Source of the DNA: Blastobasis lacticolella
Lineage: Eukaryota > Arthropoda > Insecta > Lepidoptera > Blastobasidae
Reading direction: 5' to 3'
DNA length: 64,000 bases
Assembly: GCA_905147135.1 (NCBI GenBank)
Contig: LR990039.1
Span: 28,889,708-28,953,707, forward strand
Of this stretch, positions 24,401 to 34,293 are shown one piece after another. Within the stretch, counting starts at the first letter, position 1; every line of letters begins with the position of its first letter. The position numbers and the translations under genes were made by a program. A model generated the notes under the pieces. The model ran no database searches. It was not told the DNA's origin and saw only the letters and a program-made list of their open reading frames with translations.

Positions 24401-27400
24401 TAACCGAATAAGACAAGTCTGTCTGGACATATTATAAGTGCACTACGCGCACTATCACTACCTACATAATCATGTATAGTATCTCATCATCATCTTTTCA
24501 CGGTTGCGCCAGGGTCCGCCTATAATAACGTATGGTATCTAATTCTGCTAATAGGATAACTTCCCGCTCGACGTTCCCGTTCCAACCTACAACACTTTCA
24601 ATACTTATTTGCCCAAAGTTGCGCAACACGATGGAGAACCTCACTTGCGCAACGGTGAAGGGCTCCGCGGTGGACATGTACTTCAGGCGGCAAGTGGAGC
24701 TCTCGAACATGTATCGGACCATGGAGGCGAACAACTACGACAACGCCGAACAGGCCATCATGGATGTGAAGCATGGGTGAGTTGGCTTGGATTTGGAGGA
24801 TGATAAGTTTATTTATTTAATATACCAACAGAGTACACATATAAATGTTACAATTTAGTTTAAACAAGGTGCAAGACTTATATGCTCCCCAATTATAGGA
24901 ATACAGGCTGTTACATAATGTATTAAGCCGTGAACTGGATTGAGTGTTAAACGTATTAAAACGGTAGGTACAATTATTTCTGGCGTACGTGGAATAGTTA
25001 TACTTATCGTTTTAATACGTTCAGCACTCCATCCAGTTCACGGCTTCATAAATGTATTATGTAACAGACTGTATAACATTAGTATAACAAGTTAGTATAA
25101 CCTAATAGACGGAAAAAGTCGGATAACCCCAACCATGTTTATATTAAATACTTTCTAAACTATAGAACTGATTTTAATGAAACAAAGCCTCAGTCTACAA
25201 GATGTTGACTTTCCCAACTCGTGTACTTCCTAACTGGTCCATTTTAAACCCCCGCCGTAAAAAAAGAGGTGATATAAGTGTGGCGTGTGTATCTGGGGGT
25301 CTACCACGAAGTGACAATTAGCGATGATTCGGCCGAATGTTCGGGTGTTTCCTACTACGAACTTCTTTCGATCGGGTCGATCGGGACGGTCTTTCATTCA
25401 ATCGGACCGAATTTATTTGACATTAGTTGCGTCGGAGACCCTACTCTGAACGCGTAAAGTTCGACCGATAATTTGAGTTTGACAGCTGTTGCATCGTTGA
25501 TTTTATGTCAAAATCTACGACAGCAAAATAGTTATCGTGGGACTATCGTAAGTACAAAATTTCAAGTGTGTGTTCCCGGAAATCCCGGCACGGCGATAAA
25601 TTCCACTCGTTTAAATAATAACAAGAGGTTGCGACGAAATATTAGAGTTCATTCTTTGTGTGAGCTTAGTTGAATACACAGTGTATGTCTTCACATACTT
25701 CACCTGAAAAATATATTATTTTGAACTTGAACTCTTGGTTGTATGGTTTTTGTTAAGTTTCCTGCCAAAGTAAGTCTTCACTCAACATTGTTTTGGAGTT
25801 TTGTAATTCAATAATGTGGAAAACTAAGCGTGTATTGGAAATTGCAGCGAACACCTAACTAAAAATGATAGGACATATGATTCTGGTGGAAGAAGCCCTC
25901 CTGGAAGAGCGTGTTGAGCGCCAGCGGCATCGCAGACGCCTCCGTGATTTTTTTAATGTCTGATTGAGCTTTGTTTCAAACTACAGACTGAGTCAGACAC
26001 TATGAAGAGCTCTGCCAAGAGATAGTGCCTCTTCTACCCCGGAAACGTAGTCGTCGTGCAATTGATAACACAGCAAAGGTAAGTGTTGGACTTAACAAAG
26101 TATTTTATCAGAGTACCTAGGTTTAGTAACCTATACCTAAGTCTGTCCTTTTGTCTAGTAAATTATTTAACATTATAATTTTTAGATACTCCTTGCCCTG
26201 AATTTTTATGGTCGGGGTAGTTATCAAGGATCTGTGGAGCAAAATACTGATTCCCCAGCAAACTCGGGTCTGATGGAGGTCATGACTGCCATCAATACAT
26301 CAAACATAAGTGTAGGTACATAAAATTCCCTCAAAATGCAAATGACCGAAATGCTATTTTATTACTTTTATTGTAGGCATTGATTTGATTTCTCATTTTT
26401 CAAGACATTGTTTTTTCCTTACAGGTTTTATGAGCGATACAATCTTCCAGGAGTACTGGGGTGTATTATATATATAGTATACACATATAGCCATTTTCAG
26501 GCTCAGTGAACATGAGGAGCGATTTTTTAATAGGAAACATTTCCATTCTATCAACACCCAAGTTGTAAGTTAAAATACATAATATGTATGTATAATTACT
26601 CAATAATTGTTATGCACTTTTATTGTCTTTATATGCCTACATTTCGCCCATGTAACAATAACTGTCCACTTGTCCATAACTGTATCTCACAAGTTTATTA
26701 TTTTTAGATATGTGACTTCAACTGTAATATCCTAAATGTGGATGCAAGATATGGTGGAGTGTCGCACAATTCTTTTATTTGGTCTGAATATCAAGACATA
26801 GGATCATCTGGAGGGTCTCCAAGAGACTACATATATATTAGGTAAGAAAATTCTAATTACTAAGGAAACTTATAACCACAGCTATATAACATCCCACTGT
26901 TGGGCAGAGGTCTCCCCTTGTGTCAAGGAGGTTTTAAGGCTGCACAGTGACAAACGAGCAGATGGTACACCTGATGGTAAGCGGTTACTGTGGCCCATAA
27001 CATCCATCATGAAATTATACGTACTTGAATTTGGATAGCACAAAAGGACAAATAATTACAATTTAGTTGCACATGTTCAATTGAAACCCACAACCTCGCA
27101 AACGGATAGCAGACTCACCGATTGCATCAGAATTAACTTATTATTTCATTTTTACAGGTGATTCAGGATGAGATTACTATGAGAGTATTTACTGACACCA
27201 ATAGCCCATGTTGAGGAAAACAATCCAGAAGGCAAATACAATATTGCCCTTTCCACAAGCGTGCCCTTTCCACCATTGAATACACATTTATGATCCTAAT
27301 GGTGGAGATGTCTTCTGGCAGCGAGGGGAAACAGCAGGCAAAATAATGTTAACCTGCTGTTTTGCACAATATGTGCATAAGGGCCGGTGAGAATGCTCTA

Positions 27401-30400
27401 GAGTTGATAGAAGATAATCTCCGAGCAGAAAATGCTCGGCAGGAGTCGTAGGGAAATTGGTCATTTTCAAAAGGGACAGAGGGAGAGGGAGCGGATAGTT
27501 AGGTTATTTAAGTAATTTCAGAGGAACCAATTATTTAATACAATTACTTTGATGCACCGAAACCCTTATTATGTTTTTGATATTAATTCTGAATGATTTT
27601 GACATTGTGTATACTTTTTGTATTCATATAATACTTTAATATTGACTGATGACTTCCTTTATTGTATTTTAATATGTACTTGTCCTGTTTTGTGAGATTA
27701 GTCTATAAGCATATTGCTGTTATTATTAATAAATAAAACAATTTTATTTTGTATGTAAACCAAAGAATTTTTTTAATGTAAATGTAATTAATTGATAATA
27801 GAAACAAAAAATTTATTGATAGCTTAGAATTAATAATAAATGCATGCACATTTATAGATAGATAAAAAATCTTATTTGTTCTATCTATAAATTGCTGCAT
27901 TAACCGTTGCATGGCCACTACAGCATCGGCTATTATTGTGGCTGCTGCCATAATGCCCTCCTCCTCCTGCCTCATTGTTTCGCGTCTCTCACTGTGCGTG
28001 GTCCTCTTCAAATCGGAACATTCACCCATACAGAACCATTAGTTCGAAGGATAGGCTGCTGCCGAACCATAAATAGTCATCATGGAGCTGCAAAAATAAA
28101 TAAATAATGTATTACTTTTATATATTACTCGACCGCCCCAGCTTTGCACAGGTAGTAACAACATTAACAAATTATACACCTAAACCTTCCTCTAAATCAC
28201 GTTGTCTATTGGTGTAAACTGCATGGAAATCTGTTCAGTAGTTTTTGAGTTTATCACAAACAGACAGCCAGACACGGCGTATAACTTTGATTTATAATAT
28301 GTAGTGGTTACTAGCTTGTGGAAATCACACTGCATTGCAGTGCTATTCTGGGCTATAAGCTACATTACTGCCTGCCTCTAAGCTGCTGTTACCTAAAATG
28401 AAATAACGTTTGAATAATCATGCATGACTAATTTGTATGAATTATACATAAACAACAAACTCACCTTCTGCCATTGTTTGGTGCTTTTAGTGCACCTAAC
28501 CTTTTATTTTTTTATCCATGGCATTGCAAAGCCTGTGGGAGCGTGCACGACCCTCCACACTCCTCAAACTTCCTCGAGGAAGTTCAACAGTTCAATTTGA
28601 TGAGATGTCGGCGCAGTCATGGTTGTTTGCCAAATGTATGTGCTTAAATAAAGTATCATTTCCAAGATAAACCAAAACGGTGGGTGTTAGCTCCCGAACG
28701 GATAAACCAATTTCAAAGCGGTTTTCTTTATTTTAAAACCAGTTTAATCAAGATGGTTCTTAACTGTTTTATTAAAATCGTTTTAGTAGTTTCTTAAAAC
28801 TAAACTTGGTAAACTTGGTCGTGGCTTATCCGACATTTTCTATCGGTTACGTTATTACCTCGATATTTAGAAGCGACTAATATATGTGTGGATCATAACC
28901 ACGCAAGCCTAAACCCTATATCCCCAGAAAACTGATGGCGTTCATCTGGGACTCCTCTCGATTGGAGTTCGAGGCAGCCCAGGACTGCGAGCTGGTGACT
29001 GCCGGGGAGCTGTTCGGGCGCTCTGGTTACGGCGTCGGACTTCAGAAGGGCTCCCCCTGGGCCGACCTGGTCACACTGGCCATACTCGACTTCCATGAGA
29101 GTGAGTGGGACCATTTTTATTTTATTTAACAGTTTATTGTGTACAACAGCTAGTTTACGATATAGACATAACAGGCACAGCTTATTAAATATAGAAGAGA
29201 GAGCGAATTCGTAAGAGGCACCTAAAATGAATTTTTAGTACAGTCAGAGATTACAATGTTAAATACTGATACAGTCATTCCACGAATTAGGTCACAAGTC
29301 GGTGATCATGGTGGTATATCGACTACAATATTACAGTATTTGATTTCAGTAGAGTCGGCGCCTTTTCGGCGAATTGATCTGCAATTGGCAGGTCAGCTTA
29401 CCTATTCGTTGAATGCTATGTATGTAGGTACATATCAAAATCTTTTACGTTTATTGTGTAATGATTCCGATGAATTGTAAACATCCTCTTTTTCAAGTCG
29501 GTTAAAAAGATAATGTGACTGTGATGGCCGGAAATAAAGAGTAGGTAGCGCTAAATAATATGGTATAATTATCTCAAAGATACACAGAAGCCACCTCTGC
29601 ATGTTTATTAACTTATTCATGCAGACTACGCAACTTTAGTTAGGTAGTAGTATCACAATACAGAGACAAAATCGTTTGTAGGTGTAGGCAATCTCTCTAA
29701 CCAGCGAAAGGTAATCTGGAATCGATTAAAATGGTCAAGCAACAAGCTAAAAATTAAATTATAGCCACGTCATTAAAATATGCAACCGATCTCCATGATG
29801 TGATGATGTTGTGTCTTTTAATGACGCGGCTCAAAACGGAATAAGAGGATGAAACGGGATTCGAATATTTATGAAAAATTACCAAAAAAACATACACACA
29901 AAACTAGTTCACGTACGTGCATGGACTCTAAGCCTCCAAGAAGTCACTGTTGGCCACCGTTACACCCGCTGGCCGGCGAGCTAACACTGCCCTTTGCCCG
30001 CAGGCGGCATAATGGAGTCGCTCGACAACCAGTGGATCCTGCGCAACAATCTGCTCAACTGCGAGGAGAACGAGAAGACGCCCAACACGCTCGGCCTCAA
30101 GAACATGGCCGGCGTGTTCATCCTGGTGCTGGCGGGCATCATCGGCGGCATCGTGCTCATAGTCATCGAGGTCGTCTACAAGCGGCACCAGATCAAGAAG
30201 CAGAAACGCATGGAGATCGCCCGCCACGCCGCCGACCGCTGGCGAGGCGCGGTTGAGGTAAACAGGGACAAAGCCGAAACCACCGACCACACCCACGAGA
30301 GCAAAATATAGGCGCCCCGCCTTTGATCGCCGACAAAAACGATACGTAACCAGACAAATCACCATGTACCTGCTGTAAACGACCAATAGATGAATTTATT

Positions 30401-31255
30401 TTTTGAACCATGATAGTGGCCAATAAAGGTTTCCATATTATTCATCTTAGATTATTGATTTCACAGTAGTGATCCCCTGCTTTCAGATGCTAAGTATACG
30501 CGTGCTCGCAATTCTATTAAATCGATGCCGAACGAGCTGCAAGCTGCTCGCTTCTTATTATCGCGGATATGAAATGGGTGTGCACGATATTTAACTCTAT
30601 AAAAATTCTCAGTGATAAATCATCAAGAACCTTATCGTTTCTACATAACAGATAAGAAACAAAATAGCCGACCTTCAAATATTAGTACAACAGAAAATGG
30701 TTGGATAGGAAAAACGTAAGCATAAAACTAAATAATTACCAACCCCCCCCCCCAAGCTTCCATAAGCAACTTTACCTACCCATTGCTTGAGAAGTTCTTC
30801 CAAATTTTCAATTATGTGACGTACACCAGTAAGTAGTAGTAACACCACCAGATGTCCGCCGCGCGCGACACGCCACCCTTCCATAACAACATCATGAAGC
30901 ATGGCTTTACTCGTTTTCTTGTTCTGACTCGTTACCGGCTGAATGGCTTGGTAGATGCGCCTCTGGTTGTGGGGTGATCTGGCGTGGTGACTGTGTGGTG
31001 ATATTGCAGAAGCGGAAGAGTATGAGGGCGTCGATCTTGCCATCGCAGCGGCGCGCGAAGTCCAACGGAGTGAAGGAGGCGGGCAGCATCAGCCTGGCGG
31101 TGGAGCGCGGCGCGGTGGCGGGCGCGGGCGCGGGCGTGGGCACGGGCGTGGGCGTGGGCGTGGGCGCAGGCGTGGGCGCGCGCCGCCGGGACGAGCCGCG
31201 CGTGCCTCGCTACCTGCCCGCCTACACGCCAGACGTCTCCCACCTCGTCGTGTAA
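15408..31255 (+). CDS. Nmdar1: NMDA-type glutamate receptor subunit 1 (complete)
   Basis: Obligatory glycine-binding subunit of the NMDA receptor, a Ca2+-permeable ligand-gated channel at neuronal synapses. Sixteen coding exons, all GT/AG and in phase: 15408-15557, 16113-16235, 16602-16873, 17571-17723, 18167-18340, 18950-19211, 19499-19600, 19835-19946, 20262-20429, 21312-21436, 22101-22335, 23081-23229, 24619-24776, 28928-29100, 30004-30257, 31010-31255; 951 residues. Start chosen because [19 protein letters not shown] is a good signal peptide. Order: amino-terminal domain (to about 400), ligand-binding halves, M1 about 564-584, re-entrant M2 with the NMDA 'N site' Asn620 ([11 protein letters not shown]), M3 gate SYTANLAAF (650-658), M4 about 822-844. 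Ligand residues Pro519, Thr521, Arg526, Val693 and Asp736 are present, but the usual Ser is Ala692. The tail has calmodulin-type basic sequence, a Gly/Val/Ala repeat and a -HLVV end. Exon 9 has a weak donor (gtattt). Confidence 0.96.
15600..15725 (+). pseudogene. LINE 3' end fragment in Nmdar1 intron 1
   Basis: Ends in ggcccatgtccagcagtgga, the nucleotide form of the conserved LINE C-terminus GEAHVQQWT found in many lepidopteran non-LTR elements. Preceded by a decayed ccctcgggccagcttaagcg stretch. Only the last 120 bp remain. Confidence 0.6.
16250..16400 (+). repeat. Interspersed repeat fragment (family C-tail)
   Basis: Starts immediately after the Nmdar1 exon 2 donor: agtggacccggcgcgacttt, gttcgcgtacacatacttta, gaatcactatctattgttg, then a decayed end. 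A close relative of the 15155-15280 copy. Confidence 0.65.
17403..17480 (-). repeat. Interspersed repeat family A, copy 2
   Basis: Oligo-T run, then accaaggtggcaaacaagct, acggcctgcctgatggtaag and cagcctatgga. Inverted relative to the 3014 copy. Ends about 90 bp before the acceptor of Nmdar1 exon 4. Confidence 0.65.
18415..18505 (+). repeat. 5S rRNA-like SINE fragment
   Basis: gtactggatgggtgaccg closely resembles the internal promoter (box C region) of 5S rRNA genes. It is followed by tttcatactttgaggct. A related block (ctgatgggtgaccatttc, ctttgaggct) lies at 54285-54330. Too short and diverged to be a 5S gene; more likely a 5S-derived SINE remnant. Confidence 0.4.
19265..19450 (+). pseudogene. 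LINE C-terminal remnant in Nmdar1 intron 6
   Basis: Translates, with breaks, to [20 protein letters not shown] followed by [19 protein letters not shown]. This is the conserved end of lepidopteran RTE/Jockey-like LINE polyproteins (R-W-T-D-D...W-M). It stops about 50 bp before Nmdar1 exon 7. Confidence 0.65.
19960..20230 (+). repeat. tRNA-derived SINE family C
   Basis: The head has a Pol III A-box-like ttcagttggttaacatg and a B box ggttcgattcc (20020-20033). The body ends in ggggctagatggcgctgtgt and an AT-rich tail. The acceptor stem does not pair as a real tRNA. An inverted copy lies at 32180-32405. This copy ends about 30 bp upstream of Nmdar1 exon 9. Confidence 0.7.
21035..21265 (+). repeat. 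SINE-like family E
   Basis: Begins ggccgtgtggtg (matches a Pol III A box), continues atgttttcgaggcaaaagat, caagagtctccgtagtctgg, aatttaaacactgcga-like sequence and cccctttcgtgg, and ends cctgcagtggactgtaacgg. Highly similar to the insert at 62670-62933 and, less so, to 51054-51215. Lies just upstream of Nmdar1 exon 10. Confidence 0.65.
22555..22690 (-). repeat. SINE family B, 5' fragment
   Basis: Contains cgccgtaagagcaccggt and acataactcagaaaaagtc, the region next to the tRNA-like head of family B. The rest is lost. In Nmdar1 intron 11. Confidence 0.5.
23206..23585 (+). repeat. Tandem duplication of the Nmdar1 exon 12 end and donor, second copy split by a MITE
   Basis: Unit 1 (23206-23266) holds the last 24 nt of exon 12 (ctcacaggaatcaacgac...), its donor and 37 nt of intron ending tttgtgatttttcagg. 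Unit 2 starts at 23267 with ttcacaggcatcattgatgc, then agg and gtaaag, is interrupted at 23306-23564, and resumes with tcaagtttgcgatttttcag to 23585. Without the insert it is 60 nt against 61 for unit 1. The second copy would read TGIIDAR against TGINDAR. Confidence 0.75.
23306..23564. mobile_element. 259-bp MITE with perfect 20-bp terminal inverted repeats
   Basis: The left end tctgtagccgtattcacaat (23306-23325) is exactly complementary to the right end (23545-23564). It has no coding capacity. Internal sequence has several gaatc/gattc words. No clear target duplication, so the superfamily is undetermined. Confidence 0.75.
24230..24267. repeat. Perfect 17-bp inverted repeat with 4-nt loop
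   Basis: gtataaacagatcatat and its exact complement are separated by atac. It sits in Nmdar1 intron 12, at the edge of the repeat at 24268-24440. Confidence 0.8.
24268..24440 (+). repeat. Interspersed repeat family F, copy 1
   Basis: aaaatcacgacttgccgtat, caatcacgc, acacatagaatgtgaattt, atactgctgcatattatcc, aataagacaagtctgtctgg. The same string of blocks occurs at 61980-62140, confirming a dispersed family. Function and class unknown. Confidence 0.65.
24903..25072. repeat. Foldback MITE (about 60-bp arms)
   Basis: The left arm starts acaggctgttacataatg and includes gccgtgaactggat and cgtattaaaacg. The right arm is its complement, ending cagttcacggcttc and tattatgtaacagactgt. About 10% mismatch, spacer of about 40 bp. 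In Nmdar1 intron 13, just after exon 13. Confidence 0.7.
25095..25310 (+). repeat. Interspersed repeat with 'aagtcggataacccc' start
   Basis: Blocks gacggaaaaagtcggataac, actgattttaatgaaacaaa, gttgactttcccaactcg and gaggtgatataagtgtggcg recall a widespread lepidopteran repeat. This is recognition from memory; there is no second complete copy in the window. Confidence 0.4.
25860..28110. mobile_element. Decayed PIF/Harbinger element in Nmdar1 intron 13
   Basis: Plus-strand pieces match HARBI1-type transposase in order: a basic N-terminus ([17 protein letters not shown], from 25877), [19 protein letters not shown] (about 26195), [12 protein letters not shown] (about 26425), [16 protein letters not shown] (about 26510), [21 protein letters not shown] then SFIW (26708-26790), and GDSG (about 27160). 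The segments are separated by intron-like gaps with gtaagt/ttttag signals, but stop codons, including inside GDSG-onward sequence, kill the frame. The minus-strand frame 27703-28029 (ending in a met/gln-rich helix) resembles the C-terminus of the Myb-like second Harbinger protein. The whole is nested in the intron between coding exons 13 and 14. Its terminal repeats were not found. Confidence 0.7.
26875..27005 (-). repeat. LINE tail and family A fragment nested in the Harbinger remnant
   Basis: cccactgttgggcagaggtc (26890-26910) is the complement of the LINE 3' tail motif. Directly after it, gtacacctgatggtaagcgg (about 26962) is a family A fragment. Confidence 0.5.
28120..28310 (+). repeat. 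Interspersed retroposon fragment (family C-tail)
   Basis: cgaccgccccagctttgcac, acctaaaccttcctctaaat, cacg-ttgtctattggtg, ctgcatggaaatctgttcag, gacagccagacacggcgt. Typical of a lepidopteran SINE/LINE tail. It sits next to the Harbinger remnant. Confidence 0.55.
30422..30427 (+). terminator. Intronic polyadenylation signal of Nmdar1
   Basis: AATAAA, 111 bp after an in-frame stop (30309-30311) reached by reading through the donor of exon 15 (30258). It would end a shorter transcript encoding 887 residues. Confidence 0.4.
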
Positions 31256-32179
31256 ACCCCGCCACGGCTGCCCATGCCACCTGCTGCTCCGCAGCAGTAT
31301 AGCATGGGGCTCCTACTCAGCAGCTTATCAGGTGACGCCAACATTGTACACTCTACTGAGATAAGAAACAAGTCAGCTGACCGAACGTCACTGTGGTAAG
31401 ATGGTTGTATAATATGTAAGATGCATAAAATTCCAATGTGCAACAATTTCTGCAGCACATCTATTGATGGTTCGAACTTACCTAGTTGGCGATAGAAATT
31501 ACGTAAGCGGGACTCCATGAAACGTTCGTGAAGGACAGCTCTGAACCCGCGAATGGCTGGAATCGCGGCAGTTTAAGGCTGTCCTGCCTTCACCAGCGTG
31601 CTAATAACGCGTTAGACTTATTAGAATACGTTACGAAGATACAGGGGTCGATGTCGAAAATGTTACATTAGCTATTTACCAATAGATAGATGAAATATTA
31701 GTAAATATCGTCAATTCTACATCAAATATATTGAGTGAAGTAAATAGACAAGAACGCAAGCTCGAATTTTACTCATATACCTACAATACATATATATATA
31801 TACACATATACATTAAAACACTACTTCTAGAATAGAGGAAATTCAAAAGGAAATATCTACGCCCCTGTCCTCAATGGCACGACTTGTAGATGTATAGTAC
31901 CAAAAGAAATATTTGTTTAGTTAGTGTACGAGTAAGTACTATCTACTTACCTAAGACGCGTCTATTACCTACTCTAATCTAAATATTTATTTCTGCACCG
32001 AACCTGTATTCTTATTATGTTCCTATACTATGCTGGTCCAAAAGTTTTTAGCCAACGGCTTGTTGTACACCATATTGTTTTAATTTTTGTGTCGTTTAAA
32101 GGCAAATTTTATTATAAACTCCTTGACCAAAAACCACTAGCCGGCAACTTTTAGTTAATAATAATAAATAATAAATATT

Positions 32180-32405
32180 CGTGGACAAATTCACACAGCG
32201 CCATCTAGCCCCAAATTAAGCAAAGCTTGTACTATGGGTGCTAGATAACTGATATACTACTTAAATACATACTTATTATACATAGAACACCCAGACCCGT
32301 AACAGAAATTAAAATTCATCATTTTTAAATTTCTGCCCGGCCGGGAATCGAACCCGGGACCTCTTGCGTGGCAGACCGGCATGTTGACCATTGAACCACT
32401 CAGGT
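32180..32405 (-). repeat. tRNA-derived SINE family C, inverted copy
   Basis: On the plus strand: acagcgccatctagcccc, then the complement of the promoter head, gggaatcgaacccgggacct and tgttgaccattgaacc. Same family as 19960-20230. It appears inserted in the mariner left end. Confidence 0.7.
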
Positions 32406-32818
32406 CGTCAGTTATTTTTTTTTATCGAATAATAAAAATTACATGTCTCCTATAATACCCTACGATGACCGCTACGACGTAGGTAGGTAACGCGGGAAGC
32501 ATTTTATTGTAAGATGTAATATGATTATAAATATGGGTTAACGTTTATAGAATCACATGAAAATTTTATCAGCCCCTTTGGTGAATTGTGCCTTGCCAAT
32601 GCTATTGTCGTTTCTTGATTTTATGACTTTAAATGAGGTCAGAGCGACCTGAAACATGAACCTAGACCTAGGTAGCCGCCAAAGTCAGTCACTCCTGAAA
32701 ACGTCATCAGGATATAGTCGCTGATAAAAGAATGTCACAATACTACTAGCCGTGAGATTCGGTATGAAATATAGTATCAAACCCATGTAGTTTCTATCAT
32801 TTTTACGGACCATAGAAA

Positions 32819-33139
32819 TTATGTATCATGAATTGGCACAATTAACTTTCTGCTCTTTACTGAGAAAGTGGGCAGGTGGATTATTCGAGATAGAACCTTC
32901 CTAACCTTAAGCAGTTCATGTAAAATAGCGGAAACTACCTGGTATCTAATCCTCATTTCATCCTGAATCTCATGCTTGTTAATGTTGTGACATTTCTCTA
33001 ATAACGACTTCATCCTTATGACGTTTTCTGAAGTGACGGCAGATGGCGGTTGCCTTAGTCTAGGTATATGTTTGAGATCGCCCTGACCACGTTTAAACTT
33101 ATAAAATAAATAAATGACAATAGCATGTGATAGGGGCAA
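32819..33139 (-). pseudogene. Mariner transposase N-terminal remnant
   Basis: The frame includes RLRQPPSAVTSENVIRMKSL, INKHEIQDEMRIRYQVVSAI and LHELLKVRKV. This is the paired helix-turn-helix DNA-binding region of mariner transposases ('GRP-S-V-T-x-E-N-I ... S-I-L-H-x-x-L-x-M-R-K-V'). The usual ARWVP motif that follows is garbled, and no catalytic DDD region is readable downstream. Confidence 0.65.
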
Positions 33140-34293
33140 TTCACTAAATGCGCTGATTAAATTTTTAATAATTTTTATACGTGTAGCCTAATAATATAAT
33201 CATAATACATCTGCCGCGAAATGCTTCCGATATTGCCAAAATAGTATGGATTTTTATGGGACAGGCATGTTGTTTTTAATACTCGATAAAAAAATTACTA
33301 ATGGTCGCCGGCCATTGATTTTTGTCCAAGCAATTTGTAATAAAATTTGCCTTAAACGATACAAAAATTAAAACAATAGGGCGTATGACTTGCCGCTGGC
33401 TAAAAGCTTTTGTACCACCCCATGTATTATGCTTGCTTTGTTAGAAGGAAGGAGGGCCGAATAATCCTACATAGTAACTATATGAATCCAACACATATGC
33501 ACTGCACTACACTAGGCGAATCTTAAATTGGCTCTTTATGATATTCCTAAGCATTTAGGAGTCGATAAATCGGTGTCGTAACGTTAAGAGTGACATAGCG
33601 AGTTTAGTTTTCTATGGCGCTGCGTTAGCGTATTTGACCATTCGCCAAGATATGAGAGGGCGTGGATGCCGGAGCCGCGATTACATTATGAAGAAGATAG
33701 ATTCAAACACTCCATATTTTTATGGGTACAATAGGTCGTTCTAGTCAAGTTTAGTTTAGGTCAAGTATGTATGACGCATAATGTAGAGAAAGAACAATAA
33801 ATAGGATCATAGGCTAATGAGCTGACGCACAATAGGGGCGGTGGTGTGCCGCATTCAATAGGTGCGTGTGATTTCCAGTGATTTTCCCTTTGTCCTTGCT
33901 AAACATCACGTCTATTCAACTATACTCTGCATTAGTCTGAGCATAAAATTTTCAGTGTAGACTCTACAACCATGATTACACACTATGGGTGGTCAGGTAT
34001 CTCTAAGTTGCCGTTCTGGTGGCGGCGCCTCCTACGCGATAGATTTGTGATGCTAATCTCGCAATCAGTGACAAAATTAGTTCGTTTTCTTGCCACGTAC
34101 CAAATTATGAGTGATGCGATGTAATGTCTTCGTTTAATAAAGTGCTAAATACTAAACATCCCTTCTGGTGTCTAGGTACCTACTCAAATTGAGGTGTTCC
34201 AAAGTTTCGAAACAAGTCTACTAACCAGTCGGCCTATTTTTTAATTTAGACTTTCTAGCTAGAATATCGCACCGAGGTTTGGGCTTAATTGGG

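Larger units (their letters stand above)
32034..33419 (-). mobile_element. Decayed mariner-like element with long inverted ends
   Basis: The left end (ggtccaaaagtttttagcca, from 32035) and the complement of the right end (tggtacaaaagcttttagcc, ending at about 33419) align over about 125 bp, including tattgttttaatttttgt and ggcaaattttatta. Length is about 1.39 kb, or about 1.15 kb without the nested SINE at 32180-32405, close to mariner size. The minus strand encodes the transposase remnant at 32819-33139. Confidence 0.65.

Noticed and set aside
25095..28870. Terminal inverted repeats of the Harbinger element (ataacctaatagacgg... against ...cggttacgttat)
   Set aside because: About 26 of 34 positions match, but the left block looks like the start of an unrelated widespread repeat and the right block lacks its context. 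Probably coincidence.
29928..30386. 152-codon minus-strand frame
   Set aside because: It overlaps Nmdar1 exon 15, which has clear M4 sequence on the plus strand. An antisense shadow.
31089..31280. Arg/Pro-rich minus-strand frame
   Set aside because: The antisense of the Gly/Val/Ala repeat in the last Nmdar1 exon.
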